Shown: piece by piece, positions 1 to 10,858 of the stretch
How positions within the stretch are numbered: the stretch's first letter is position 1
Layout: the number at the start of each line of letters is the position of its first letter
Assembly: GCA_013813765.1 (NCBI GenBank)
Contig: JACCRC010000465.1
Span: forward strand, 1-34,032
From: Deltaproteobacteria bacterium
GTDB taxonomy: Bacteria > Myxococcota_A > Polyangia > Haliangiales > Haliangiaceae
Reading direction: 5' to 3'
Length of the DNA: 34,032 nt
The notes under the pieces: generated by a model
What the model was told of the DNA's origin: nothing
Database searches by the model: none
Seen by the model: the letters and a program-made list of their open reading frames with translations, nothing else
Made by a program: the position numbers and the translations under genes

Positions 1-729
<729 letters not shown>

Positions 730-750
730 TGCGGCTCGTTCGTACCGCAG

Positions 751-1341
751 CTAGTCCCGCGTGACCATAAGCCCGACGCCCTGACACGCCTTCTCGAACG
801 CGGGGAGCGCGGCCTTCGCTTCGTCGTCGAGCCTGACGGTGCACGTCCAGTACTGGGGCTGGTCCTCACCCCACCACGCGAACACCAGCTCGGTCTTCGT
901 ACTGCCCCCGAACAGGCTCTCGGTGATCACGAGGCGGTTCGTCGCCCCCTTGACGTCCTTCTGGACCTTGCCGTCCATGCCCTTGACCCGCTTGTCGAAG
1001 ACCTCCGCCCAGTTCTTGCTCTCGCAGAGCCCGTCGCAATCCTTCCCGAGCTTCATCTCGGTGCCGAAGCCGAGCGCGGTGCCAGGGGAATCGAGCTGGA
1101 CGCCGACCGCGCGCTCCTCGTGCTTCCAGCCCTTCGGCGCGGCGAGCGTGAACTTCGTCGTCTTCGAGCCGAAGTCGTCGACAAGCTCGCGCTGCTCGAA
1201 GACCAGCTTGTCCTTGAGCGCCGCGGGCACGAGCGCGTTCACGCCGGCGACGTCGACCGGTATCCCGGTGCCTTGCTCGCCGGTTCCGTCCTTCTTGCAG
1301 CCAGCCGTGAAGAGGAGCAGGGCTAGGGCGATGACCTTCAT
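751..1341 (-). CDS. Putative lipoprotein, function unknown
   Basis: The protein opens with a short lipoprotein signal peptide: MKVIALALLLFTAGC with lipobox TAGC, so the mature protein should be lipidated on Cys15 and exported to the membrane. The rest (about 180 residues) contains no motif I recognise. It has a WKHEER segment, a paired Cys motif (KDCDGLC) and a C-terminal part with WTCTVRLDDEAKA. A GGAGG lies 2 nt upstream of the ATG at 1341; a GTG directly before it (1344) is an alternative start. The gene begins 17 bp downstream of the carotenoid oxygenase stop and is followed 21 bp later by an Hsp70 gene, all on the minus strand, so it is probably the middle gene of an operon. The exported-lipoprotein call is firm; no function can be given. 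Confidence 0.75.
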   Translation of the reverse strand: MKVIALALLLFTAGCKKDGTGEQGTGIPVDVAGVNALVPAALKDKLVFEQRELVDDFGSKTTKFTLAAPKGWKHEERAVGVQLDSPGTALGFGTEMKLGKDCDGLCESKNWAEVFDKRVKGMDGKVQKDVKGATNRLVITESLFGGSTKTELVFAWWGEDQPQYWTCTVRLDDEAKAALPAFEKACQGVGLMVTRD

Positions 1342-1361
1342 CACCTCCAGCGTCGCACGCT

Positions 1362-2744
1362 TCAGCTGCGCGCGAACGTGCCGTGGAACGTGATCGGCAC
1401 GTGGTGGTCGATCCAGATCTTCGCGACCGGACCGTCGGGGATCCGCGCGGCATCGTAGACGCCGACATACGCCGCCCCCTGCTTGTGGCAGAGCACGAGG
1501 AGGTGGCCGTCGACATGGAGCGGCTCGCTCGCGCGCTCGCCGGCAGCGAGCTCGTGCGAGACAACCGCGCCACGTTGATCCACCGAGCCGATCGACGTGA
1601 GGTTGTCGAACGCCAGGTACGTGATCGACTGCTCGCGGCCTTCCTCGCCAGGCTTCACGGTCGGGAACTCGCAGCTGCGGTCGCAGGTCTGCTCGGTGCG
1701 GATCGTCTTCGCCGCGAGATCGATCGTCGCGCGGTGCATGCGGCCCTCGCCGAGCGCCTCGGGAGCGCCGCCGGCACCGACGTTACCGATGTCGTAAAAC
1801 GAGTCGAAGTTCGGATAGCGGATGTAGTCGACGATCAGCTCGTTCGCGCGGTTGAACGCGTTCGCGAAGTGCCACTGGTAGAAAGCGTCGGTCGTGAAGC
1901 GCAGGACTTCCGTGGGCCGATCGATCGGCACGCAGATGATCTCGGTGCCCTTCTCCGGCTTCCAGCGGAACAGCTTCTCGAAGCCACTGAGGCCGAGCAG
2001 CATGCGCGGCACGTCGACGCGTGTCGGGGACACGAAGAACACGAGGTGCGTGTCGGTCGCGATGAAGTCGTGCAGCATCGGCGGATAGCCGAGCTCCACC
2101 GCTCCGAGGTTACGCGCGGGCCCCACATCCGGCAGCTCGTAGAGGTGCAGCTTCGTGGCGCGGCCATACTGGAGACCGAAGTTGTAGGACGCGTTGCGCG
2201 ACGCCACGCGGTGCGGGTGCGCGCTGAACATCGAGTGGACCACGCCGAGGTCGGTCTCGCCGATCGTCGACAGGTCGCGCGGATCGATCTCGGTCGGCTT
2301 GCCCGCCTCCATCAGCGCGAACACGCGGTCCTGCCACACGATGATGTTCGTGTTCGCCGTGTTCTTCTGGCGGTTCTTCAGGTTGTTCCTGATCCGCCGC
2401 GACCACGGCGCCGACAGTCCATACTGGATCTTGCCCGCGGCGCGCTCCTCGATCAGGCCTGCGGTCTGGTGGATGCGCGAAGCGCCCGTCGCTGCGCCGT
2501 TCGCGATCCGGATCGCTGTGGCGGCGCCGTCGGCCTCGAACGGATGCGAGTAACGCGTGCCGAACTGGCCGTACTGGCCCGGTCCGTTGCGGTACAGCGT
2601 GCCGTGCAGCTGGGCCGGCAGCCGGCCCTCGATGCGCAACGGCTCGAAGCCGTGCTCGCGCCCGAGGTTCTCGGTCCACACCAGCGATTCCACCGGGGCG
2701 CCGGCGGGCGAAACAGCAACATTCGATTTGATAGCTGCGACCAT
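1362..2744 (-). CDS. Carotenoid oxygenase (RPE65/CCD family)
   Basis: This 460-residue protein matches the carotenoid/apocarotenoid cleavage dioxygenase family, non-haem Fe(II) enzymes that split a double bond of carotenoids, apocarotenals or stilbenes. The N-terminal family block is clear (LHGTLYRNGPGQYG, then HPFEADGAA). The four iron-ligand histidines have plausible places: SAHPHRV, MLHDFIATDTHLVFF, QWHFANAFN, and the C-terminal HVPITFHGTF that ends the protein. Length fits the bacterial family. I chose the ATG at 2744 because a longer reading (to 2804) would run through the promoter and operator region and into the start of tetR. The predicted -10 box ends 7 nt before this ATG, so the mRNA may be leaderless. 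The gene is divergent from tetR and is probably its target. The actual substrate is not readable from sequence. Confidence 0.9.
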   Translation of the reverse strand: MVAAIKSNVAVSPAGAPVESLVWTENLGREHGFEPLRIEGRLPAQLHGTLYRNGPGQYGQFGTRYSHPFEADGAATAIRIANGAATGASRIHQTAGLIEERAAGKIQYGLSAPWSRRIRNNLKNRQKNTANTNIIVWQDRVFALMEAGKPTEIDPRDLSTIGETDLGVVHSMFSAHPHRVASRNASYNFGLQYGRATKLHLYELPDVGPARNLGAVELGYPPMLHDFIATDTHLVFFVSPTRVDVPRMLLGLSGFEKLFRWKPEKGTEIICVPIDRPTEVLRFTTDAFYQWHFANAFNRANELIVDYIRYPNFDSFYDIGNVGAGGAPEALGEGRMHRATIDLAAKTIRTEQTCDRSCEFPTVKPGEEGREQSITYLAFDNLTSIGSVDQRGAVVSHELAAGERASEPLHVDGHLLVLCHKQGAAYVGVYDAARIPDGPVAKIWIDHHVPITFHGTFARS

Positions 2745-2760
2745 GTGAACGTTGTAAACA
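2744..2760. promoter_or_regulatory. Putative TetR operator, oxygenase side
   Basis: TGTGAACGTTGTAAACA is a 17-bp imperfect palindrome (TGTnnAC...GTnnACA). It covers the predicted -10 box (TACAAC, minus strand, 2756-2751) and the first base of the carotenoid oxygenase start codon. A near copy lies 43 bp away at 2787-2803. That TetR binds here is inferred from position and symmetry. Confidence 0.65.
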
Positions 2761-2779
2761 TTCGTGGTTGACGGATCAA
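2751..2779 (-). promoter_or_regulatory. Predicted promoter of the carotenoid oxygenase gene
   Basis: On the minus strand, TTGATC (2779-2774) and TACAAC (2756-2751) are separated by exactly 17 nt, a sigma-70-like arrangement. Transcription would start at or within a base or two of the ATG at 2744, implying a leaderless mRNA. The -35 box abuts, back to back, the -35 box of the divergent tetR promoter. Confidence 0.5.
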
Positions 2780-2796
2780 GCGGAAAAGTGAACAAT
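2768..2796 (+). promoter_or_regulatory. Predicted promoter of tetR
   Basis: TTGACG (2768-2773) and AACAAT (2791-2796) have a 17-nt spacer. The expected start near 2803 leaves only about 4 nt before the GTG at 2807, so this transcript may also be leaderless. The -10 box lies inside the second palindrome (2787-2803), which predicts autorepression. Confidence 0.5.
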
Positions 2797-2803
2797 GTAA
2801 ACA
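2787..2803. promoter_or_regulatory. Putative TetR operator, tetR side
   Basis: AGTGAACAATGTAAACA matches the palindrome at 2744-2760 in 14 of 17 positions and has the same orientation. It covers the predicted -10 box of tetR. Two spaced operators, one per promoter, would let one repressor control both divergent genes. Confidence 0.65.
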
Positions 2804-2806
2804 TCG

Positions 2807-3457
2807 GTGGCCAAGAGCGCGTATCACCACGGAAACCTCAAGCCCGCGCTGATCGCTGCGGCGCTGAAAGAGATCGCGCACGAGGGGCCGGAGAAGTTCT
2901 CGCTGCGCGGCGTCGCGCGGCGCGCGGGAGTGTCCGCGCCCGCGGTCTATCGCCACTTCAAGGACAAGGATGACCTGCTCGCCGCCGTCGCCGCGGATTG
3001 CTACGAGCGGTTCGGCGACGCGATCGTCGCGTCCGCGGAGCAAGCGCCGCCCGACGATCCGCTCGAGCAGTTCCGCGCGACCGGCATCGCTGTTGTGCAG
3101 TTCGCGGTCGCGCACCCCGAGCACTACCGCGCGATGAACGCCCCCGGCCTGTACGAGCGGATGCCCGCCGAGCAGCGCGCGGCGCAAGAAGGCTTCGTCG
3201 CGGCGCAGCGCGAGTCGCTCGCTGCCGCGCAGGCCGCCGGCAAGATCGCGAACCTTCCGCTGGACGACATTCTGCTGACCGCCACCACCGCGATCACCGG
3301 GCTCGCGCACGCCATCATCGAGGGCCGGCTGGGCGATGTCGATGCAAAACGGGCGACGCAACTCGCCACCGCCGTGACCAAGGTGCTCGGCGTCGGCTTC
3401 TGGCCGCGCGAGAAGAACCCGATCGATCCGCGTGAGCCGAAGCCGCGGAAGCGTTAG
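2807..3457 (+). CDS. TetR/AcrR family transcriptional regulator (WHG-type C-terminal domain)
   Basis: This is a one-component repressor of 216 residues, normal for the family. The N-terminal TetR helix-turn-helix is unmistakable: GNLKPALIAAALKEIAHEG, then SLRGVARRAGVSAPAVYRHF and KDKDDLLAAVA. The C-terminal half, with FAVAHPEHYRAMNAPGLYE, resembles the WHG-type ligand-binding domain. The start is a GTG at 2807 with no room for a ribosome-binding site downstream of the predicted promoter, which fits a leaderless message. It is divergent from the carotenoid oxygenase gene and probably represses both it and itself through the palindromes at 2744-2760 and 2787-2803. The inducer may be the oxygenase substrate or product, but that is a guess. 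The lipoprotein and Hsp70 genes downstream of the oxygenase may be in the same regulon. Confidence 0.9.
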   Translation: MAKSAYHHGNLKPALIAAALKEIAHEGPEKFSLRGVARRAGVSAPAVYRHFKDKDDLLAAVAADCYERFGDAIVASAEQAPPDDPLEQFRATGIAVVQFAVAHPEHYRAMNAPGLYERMPAEQRAAQEGFVAAQRESLAAAQAAGKIANLPLDDILLTATTAITGLAHAIIEGRLGDVDAKRATQLATAVTKVLGVGFWPREKNPIDPREPKPRKR

Positions 3458-3494
3458 TCGCACTGCTGCTCGCGCAGTGCGCTCACGTCCGGAG

Positions 3495-3609
3495 AGAAGC
3501 AGAAACCTGGAACTAAGAATCAAAGGGAGCGGAGCAGAAAACCGTCCGAACGGTCCCCGAGGGTTTTCTGCTCTGTCTCTCTGCTTCTTAGTTCCAGTTT
3601 TCTGGTTCT
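3495..3609. repeat. Long imperfect inverted repeat (115 bp) between convergent genes
   Basis: The outer arms 3495-3519 and 3585-3609 pair over 25 bp with two mismatches, including a perfect 13-bp core (CTGGAACTAAGAA, 3507-3519, against 3585-3597). The inner arms 3532-3543 (GAGCAGAAAACC) and 3562-3573 pair perfectly over 12 bp. The centre (about 3541-3554) is itself nearly self-complementary. The segment is richer in A/T than its surroundings. It lies 38 bp after the tetR stop and before the convergent Hsp70 gene, so it could terminate transcription from both sides. It could also be a small non-autonomous repeat element. Confidence 0.7.
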
Positions 3610-3697
3610 GCGCGCGGCGGTTGCTGGTCGTGTAGTCCGGTGCGGACGATTCTGGTCGGCATTCATGCGCCGGCGCCGGTGCTCGTCGCGTTGGCGA

Positions 3698-3765
3698 GTG
3701 TGCAGAAAATGGGGTCGGACCCCATTAATGCGCACGATGTGCAGAAAACGGGTCGGACCCCTTTT
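3698..3765. repeat. Two REP-like palindromic units
   Basis: The first unit is the perfect palindrome AATGGGGTCGGACCCCATT (3708-3726), extended by outer arms GTGTGCA/TGCGCAC (3698-3735). The second is AAAACGGGTC-G-GACCCCTTTT (3745-3765) with one mismatch. Both are preceded by TGTGCAGAAAA, at 3699 and 3738, giving a 39-bp period. GGGGTC-n-GACCCC palindromes of this kind are familiar from REP-like intergenic repeats mobilised by Y1/RAYT-type transposases; no such transposase gene is in the window. The pair sits directly before the stop of the convergent Hsp70 gene at 3779 and may also act as its terminator. Confidence 0.65.
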
Positions 3766-3778
3766 CGGGCCGGACACG

Positions 3779-5538
<1,760 letters not shown>

Positions 5539-5542
<4 letters not shown>

Positions 5543-6126
5543 GATGCAGACAGCTCGACTTCCGCGGGAGCGATCACCGTACGATCGACGCCATCCGCAA
5601 GCGTGGGGAGCTTGGCCTCTACCACGCGCCAGCCGTGGTGGCGAAGCGTGCCCTTGAACGGCGGCTCGCCCTTCGCTTCGCCGATCAGTCGGACCTCCGC
5701 GGGATCGAAGCCCTTCGGCACCGAGACGCGCTCCTCCTCGGCACCCGGCATCACCGGCTCGAACGTCAGGTGCTGGTCGAGGACCTTCTTGCAGCCGCGG
5801 TGCACGTCACGCGCGGCGGCGCCGATATCGGCATCTGCGAAGCCGTCGAGCGGCTCGCGTAGAAAGTCGACGAGCCGGCCTTCGCGCTGGAGCAGCGCCA
5901 GCAGCGCGAGCGCGCCGTCCTTGTGGTGCTGCGCGGTCGCCACGCGCGGCTTGTCGTCGGCCTTCGGCCGCTCGACGACCTTCTCTCTCTCCTTCTCCTT
6001 CTCGGGCGCCGGTGCCGGCAGCGCCTTGGGCACCGCGCCCTCGGGCAGGAACTGCACCGCGTCGGCGGGGAGCTTCTGCCCGAACAGCATCCGGAAGAAG
6101 TAGATGAAGGCGAGCAGCGGGTGCAT
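5539..6126 (-). CDS. DUF2760-family protein, translationally coupled to Hsp70
   Basis: This 195-residue protein has three parts. The N-terminus is hydrophobic (LLAFIYFFRMLFGQ). A Pro/Lys/Glu-rich linker spans about residues 35-65. The C-terminal domain matches DUF2760 as I know it: LALLQREGRLVDFLREPL, then DIGAAARDVHRGCKKVL, then GEPPFKGTLRHHGWRVVEA and a final APAEVEL. The family is commonly found beside non-canonical Hsp70 genes. Here its stop codon overlaps the Hsp70 start (ATGA), so the two proteins are probably made in proportion and may act together, for example as an Hsp70 partner at the membrane. The biochemical role of the family is unknown to me. The start at the ATG 6126 places the hydrophobic segment at the extreme N-terminus. 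Confidence 0.85.
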
Positions 6127-6260
6127 CGGGGCACGATCTAAGCGAAATCCACCCGGTTGTCGCGATGATCACCTCGAAAAACTGACGGAGAGGCCCACTC
6201 AAGCCTGCGCACTCACACGGCATCTGTCGTGGCGCGCCGTTTGCTGAACGGATCCGCACC

Positions 6261-7130
6261 ATGCGTCGCCTACTCGCCGTCCTCGTCCTCCTCTCCGGCT
6301 GCGACCTCTACTGGAACGACGACGACGACTGCAAGTACTACGCGACCGTGGGAGCCGAGCTGTCGGTCCCCGCGAACGAGCTCCGCAACCCGGAGACCGG
6401 CGAGTGCGAGTACTTCAGCAACGGCGGAGGCTACTGCAACGATCCCTGCGCCCCGTGCGCCGCGGAGGACCAGGGCGCGCCCCGCCCGGATCCAGACTGG
6501 GCGCAGTGCTACGGCCAGTGCAACGGGCTGACCGAGTCGTCGTGTATCAGCACGAGCGGCTGCCAGGCCACGTACGACCAGGCCGGTGCGCACCCCACGT
6601 TCGGCGGCTGCGTCGGCACCGCGCCGTCGGGCCCGATCTCGACCGGCAGCTGCGTCGGCCTCAACTCCTACCAGTGTAACCAGCACGACAACTGCGCCGC
6701 GTACTACGGCGCCAACAGCGGCAACTTCGATCATTGCGCGGCCGAGACCGGCGGCTCGGCGTGCACCAACGTCGACTGCGGCCCCGGCTATCACTGCGAG
6801 GATCAGTGCAAGGACACCTGCGGCCCGGGCGGCGACTGCGGTCCGCAGTGCGGCTCGATGTGCGTTCCCGATGGCAACGTCTGCGCGAACGTCGACTGCG
6901 GCCCCGGCTACAGCTGTGTCGAGACCTGCACGTCCCCGACGCCCACGCATAACGGCCAGTGCTTCGCGAGCTGCCAGCCGACGACCTCCTGCGAGGCGCT
7001 GACCACCGAAGCCTCGTGTGCCGCCCGAACCGACTGCACGACCGTCTACAACGGTACGGACTGCACCTGCACCCCCGGCGGCGGCTGCACCTGCGAGATC
7101 CTGACGTACGACCACTGCGAGACGCTCTAA
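6261..7130 (+). CDS. Cysteine-rich secreted lipoprotein
   Basis: The protein (289 residues) starts MRRLLAVLVLLSGC, a lipoprotein signal peptide with lipobox LSGC at Cys14. The mature part is extremely rich in cysteine, glycine and asparagine. It contains a duplicated module, NVDCGPGYHCEDQCK and NVDCGPGYSCVETC, separated by CGPGGDCGPQCGSMC. Regular Cys spacing of this kind suggests a disulfide-bonded extracellular or outer-membrane protein; similar Cys-rich lipoproteins of unknown role are common in myxobacteria. A stretch of Asp residues (NDDDDC) directly follows the anchor and may affect sorting. It lies 39 bp upstream of the Ser/Thr kinase gene on the same strand, so co-transcription is possible. 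No enzymatic motif is seen. Confidence 0.82.
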   Translation: MRRLLAVLVLLSGCDLYWNDDDDCKYYATVGAELSVPANELRNPETGECEYFSNGGGYCNDPCAPCAAEDQGAPRPDPDWAQCYGQCNGLTESSCISTSGCQATYDQAGAHPTFGGCVGTAPSGPISTGSCVGLNSYQCNQHDNCAAYYGANSGNFDHCAAETGGSACTNVDCGPGYHCEDQCKDTCGPGGDCGPQCGSMCVPDGNVCANVDCGPGYSCVETCTSPTPTHNGQCFASCQPTTSCEALTTEASCAARTDCTTVYNGTDCTCTPGGGCTCEILTYDHCETL

Positions 7131-7169
7131 GCTCGCCATCGTCCTCGACCCAGGGCTACACTTTCGGTC

Positions 7170-9050
<1,881 letters not shown>

Positions 9051-9062
9051 CGTGGTACCTGT

Positions 9063-9079
9063 GGAAGAGCTTTTCTTCC
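9063..9079 (+). promoter_or_regulatory. Small hairpin over the translation start of the ATP-grasp gene
   Basis: GGAAGA (9063-9068) and TCTTCC (9074-9079) form a perfect 6-bp stem with a 5-nt loop, ending one base before the ATG at 9081. The left arm is the only purine-rich ribosome-binding-like sequence there, so folding could limit translation. It could also simply end the kinase transcript; the evidence is slight. Confidence 0.3.
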
Positions 9080-9080
9080 G

Positions 9081-10205
9081 ATGCAGCGTTCGCGCATCCT
9101 GATCCTCTGGAACCAACTCGACGACGATGTGTACACACATTTCCGTCGGGATGGTCGTCGCGCCCCTGACTGGGATCCGACGCTCCAGATCGAGCCGTGG
9201 GAGACCGGCGAAGAGGAGATGCAGCTGATCCAGCGCTCCCTCGAGGAGCACGGTCACACCGTCACGATGGTCAACGTCCGCGACAACTTCGACACGATGC
9301 TCGACGCGATCCGGACCACCAAGCCCGACGTCGTGATGAACCTCGTCGAGTTCTTCCGCGACGACGCCGAGCTCGAGCACGACGTCCCCGCTCTCTACGA
9401 GCTGCTCGGCGTCGAGTACACCGGCAACCGTCCGCTCGCGCTCTCGCTCTGCCAGAAGAAGCCGCAGGCCAAGGCGCTGCTCGCGGCCCACGGCCTGCCC
9501 GTGCCCCGCGGTGTCGTCATCGAATCGATCGATGCCGCGGCAAACCTGGACCTCGAGTTCCCGATCATCGTCAAGCCAGCGTTCGACGACGCCTCCGGCG
9601 GAATCGACGCCGGGTCCGTCGTTCACGACCGCTCGTCCCTCATCGCACGCATCGACAAGATGCTGCACGAGCACAAGCAGGCCGCGCTCGTCGAGGAGTA
9701 CATCGAGGGCCGCGAGATCCACTGCGCGATCCTCGGCGACCGCCCGCTCCCTCTCTACGAGATGCAGTTCAAGGGCGGCAACGACGAGCACGGCAAGCCC
9801 CTGCCGAAGATCATCACGTACCGCGCGAAGTGGGATCCCTACAGCCGCGAGCACCACGCCGTGCAGGGCGTGTGTCCCGTCCCCGATCTCGACCCCGCGC
9901 TCGCCCGTACGATCGAGGACGTCGCGATGCGCGCGTATCGCGCCCTCGGCTGCCGCGACTACGCCCGTGTCGACATGCGTGTCGATTCGCGCACGAATCA
10001 GCCGTACATCCTCGAGGTCAATCCCAACCCGGACCTCGCGGAGTCGTGCGCGTTCAACGCGTCGGCCAAGGCCGCCGGTCTCACGTACGCGCAGATGATC
10101 TGCGAGATCGTGGACCTCGCGATCGCCCGCAAGGCCGGACCGAAGAAGGTCGTGACCGGCGTCGATGCGCTCCTCAAAGAGTACCTCGCGAAGAAGCAGG
10201 GCTGA
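9081..10205 (+). CDS. D-alanine-D-alanine ligase-like ATP-grasp protein
   Basis: This 374-residue protein has the ATP-grasp fold of the D-Ala-D-Ala ligase family. The N-terminal domain contains VVMNLVEFFRDDAELEHDV and YELLGVEYTGNRPLAL. The central grasp region has FPIIVKPAFDDASGGID with the ATP-binding Lys and a Gly-rich loop, followed by LVEEYIEGREIHCAILG. The C-terminal metal site is YARVDMRVD followed by ILEVNPNPDL, with the usual Asp/Glu/Asn ligands. Such enzymes join an amino acid or peptide carboxylate to an amine through an acyl phosphate. The N-terminal domain differs from the housekeeping Ddl, and no cell-wall genes are nearby, so a role in making a peptide natural product or modified peptide is as likely as peptidoglycan synthesis. 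It begins 30 bp after the kinase stop. Confidence 0.85.
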   Translation: MQRSRILILWNQLDDDVYTHFRRDGRRAPDWDPTLQIEPWETGEEEMQLIQRSLEEHGHTVTMVNVRDNFDTMLDAIRTTKPDVVMNLVEFFRDDAELEHDVPALYELLGVEYTGNRPLALSLCQKKPQAKALLAAHGLPVPRGVVIESIDAAANLDLEFPIIVKPAFDDASGGIDAGSVVHDRSSLIARIDKMLHEHKQAALVEEYIEGREIHCAILGDRPLPLYEMQFKGGNDEHGKPLPKIITYRAKWDPYSREHHAVQGVCPVPDLDPALARTIEDVAMRAYRALGCRDYARVDMRVDSRTNQPYILEVNPNPDLAESCAFNASAKAAGLTYAQMICEIVDLAIARKAGPKKVVTGVDALLKEYLAKKQG

Positions 10206-10342
10206 CACGCTCGGCCCGTCGCGAGCTCAACCGCGCGACGCTCGCGCGACTCCCGAAGCCCGTGCTCGCGGCCGTTCACGCCGAGGGTGAGGCGCTGCTG
10301 CGCTGGCACGAGCCCGACGCAACCCGCTACAAGCTGACGTAG
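10206..10342 (+). pseudogene. Coding-like segment after the ATP-grasp gene (possible gene tail)
   Basis: The +1 frame directly after the ATP-grasp stop stays open for about 43 codons to a TAG at 10342. Nearly every codon ends in G or C, like real genes here. The peptide contains LARLPKPVLAAVHAEGEALL and ends WHEPDATRYKLT. There is no ATG or GTG at its head. It may be the truncated tail of a lost gene or a small gene starting at CTG. The rest of the gap to the tRNA (10343-10425) holds only the palindrome described separately. Confidence 0.3.
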
Positions 10343-10399
10343 CGCGGGCTGAATCCCGATTCCCAGCATCGCGCGACTCGACCTTGACGTGCCCGGGTC

Positions 10400-10414
10400 A
10401 TAGATGGCATCTAT
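10400..10414. promoter_or_regulatory. Perfect palindrome upstream of tRNA-Asn
   Basis: ATAGATG-G-CATCTAT is a 7-bp inverted repeat around one base, ending 11 nt before the tRNA. A TTGACG -35-like box lies at 10384-10389. The palindrome would overlap the -10 region, so it may be an operator or part of the tRNA promoter. Confidence 0.4.
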
Positions 10415-10425
10415 TGCGTCCCCTT

Positions 10426-10500
10426 TCCGGAGTAGCTCAGGGGTAGAGCAGGCGGCTGTTAACCGCCGGGTCGGGGGTTCGAAGCCCTCCTCCGGAGCCA
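10426..10500 (+). tRNA. tRNA-Asn (GTT anticodon)
   Basis: The 75-nt cloverleaf folds fully. The acceptor stem TCCGGAG pairs with CTCCGGA. The D arm is GCTC-AGGGGTA-GAGC. The anticodon arm is GGCGG-CTGTTAA-CCGCC with anticodon GTT. The T arm has loop TTCGAAG. Discriminator G is followed by an encoded CCA. The mosaic accessory stretch begins just downstream; tRNA genes are frequent integration points for mobile DNA, but no integrase gene or duplicated tRNA end was found here. Confidence 0.96.
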
Positions 10501-10552
10501 ACGACGAAGCGACGCGGTCACGCAGTGTGGCGGCGCCTTCCGGAGAATGGAA

Positions 10553-10858
10553 ATGGGTTGGGCAGATGGACACATCGCGCGTCTCGCGCTTGGCGAGACC
10601 GTGCAATTTCGGCCGCGCGGTCACTCGATGACCGGCAAGGTCAATGACGGCGAGCTGTGCACGGTCGCGCCGCTCGCGGCCGATCACGTGTTGAAGGTCG
10701 GCGACATCGTGCTGTGCCGCGTGAACGGCTCGCAGTACCTCCACCTGATCAAGGCGATCCAGGGCGAGCGGTTTCAGATCGGCAACAACCGCGGCGGTAT
10801 CAACGGCTGGGTGACGCGGCGGCAGATCTTCGGCCGCTTAATGGCGGTGGAAGCATGA
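10553..10858 (+). CDS. Small S24/S26-type Ser-Lys peptidase-like protein
   Basis: This is a stand-alone domain of 101 residues resembling the LexA/UmuD/signal-peptidase fold. The nucleophile motif is RPRGHSM (Ser25), followed by a GDIVLCRV strand and a candidate general-base Lys67 in YLHLIKAIQ. The end is RGGINGWVTRR, a family-like last strand. There is no DNA-binding domain and no membrane segment, so it is neither a LexA repressor nor a leader peptidase. It could be a free self-cleaving or partner-cleaving domain. I chose the ATG at 10553 because GGAG (10542-10545) is 7 nt away; the ATG at 10547 is too close. Its stop overlaps the next ATG (ATGA). A 35-bp piece of its 3' end recurs at 14924-14958. 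Confidence 0.75.
   Translation: MGWADGHIARLALGETVQFRPRGHSMTGKVNDGELCTVAPLAADHVLKVGDIVLCRVNGSQYLHLIKAIQGERFQIGNNRGGINGWVTRRQIFGRLMAVEA
10790..10824 (+). repeat. 35-bp direct repeat, copy 1 (inside the peptidase gene)
   Basis: This segment encodes RGGINGWVTRRQ at the end of the peptidase. It matches 14924-14958 at 33 of 35 bases in the same orientation. The two copies bracket 4.1 kb of mosaic sequence. Confidence 0.8.
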
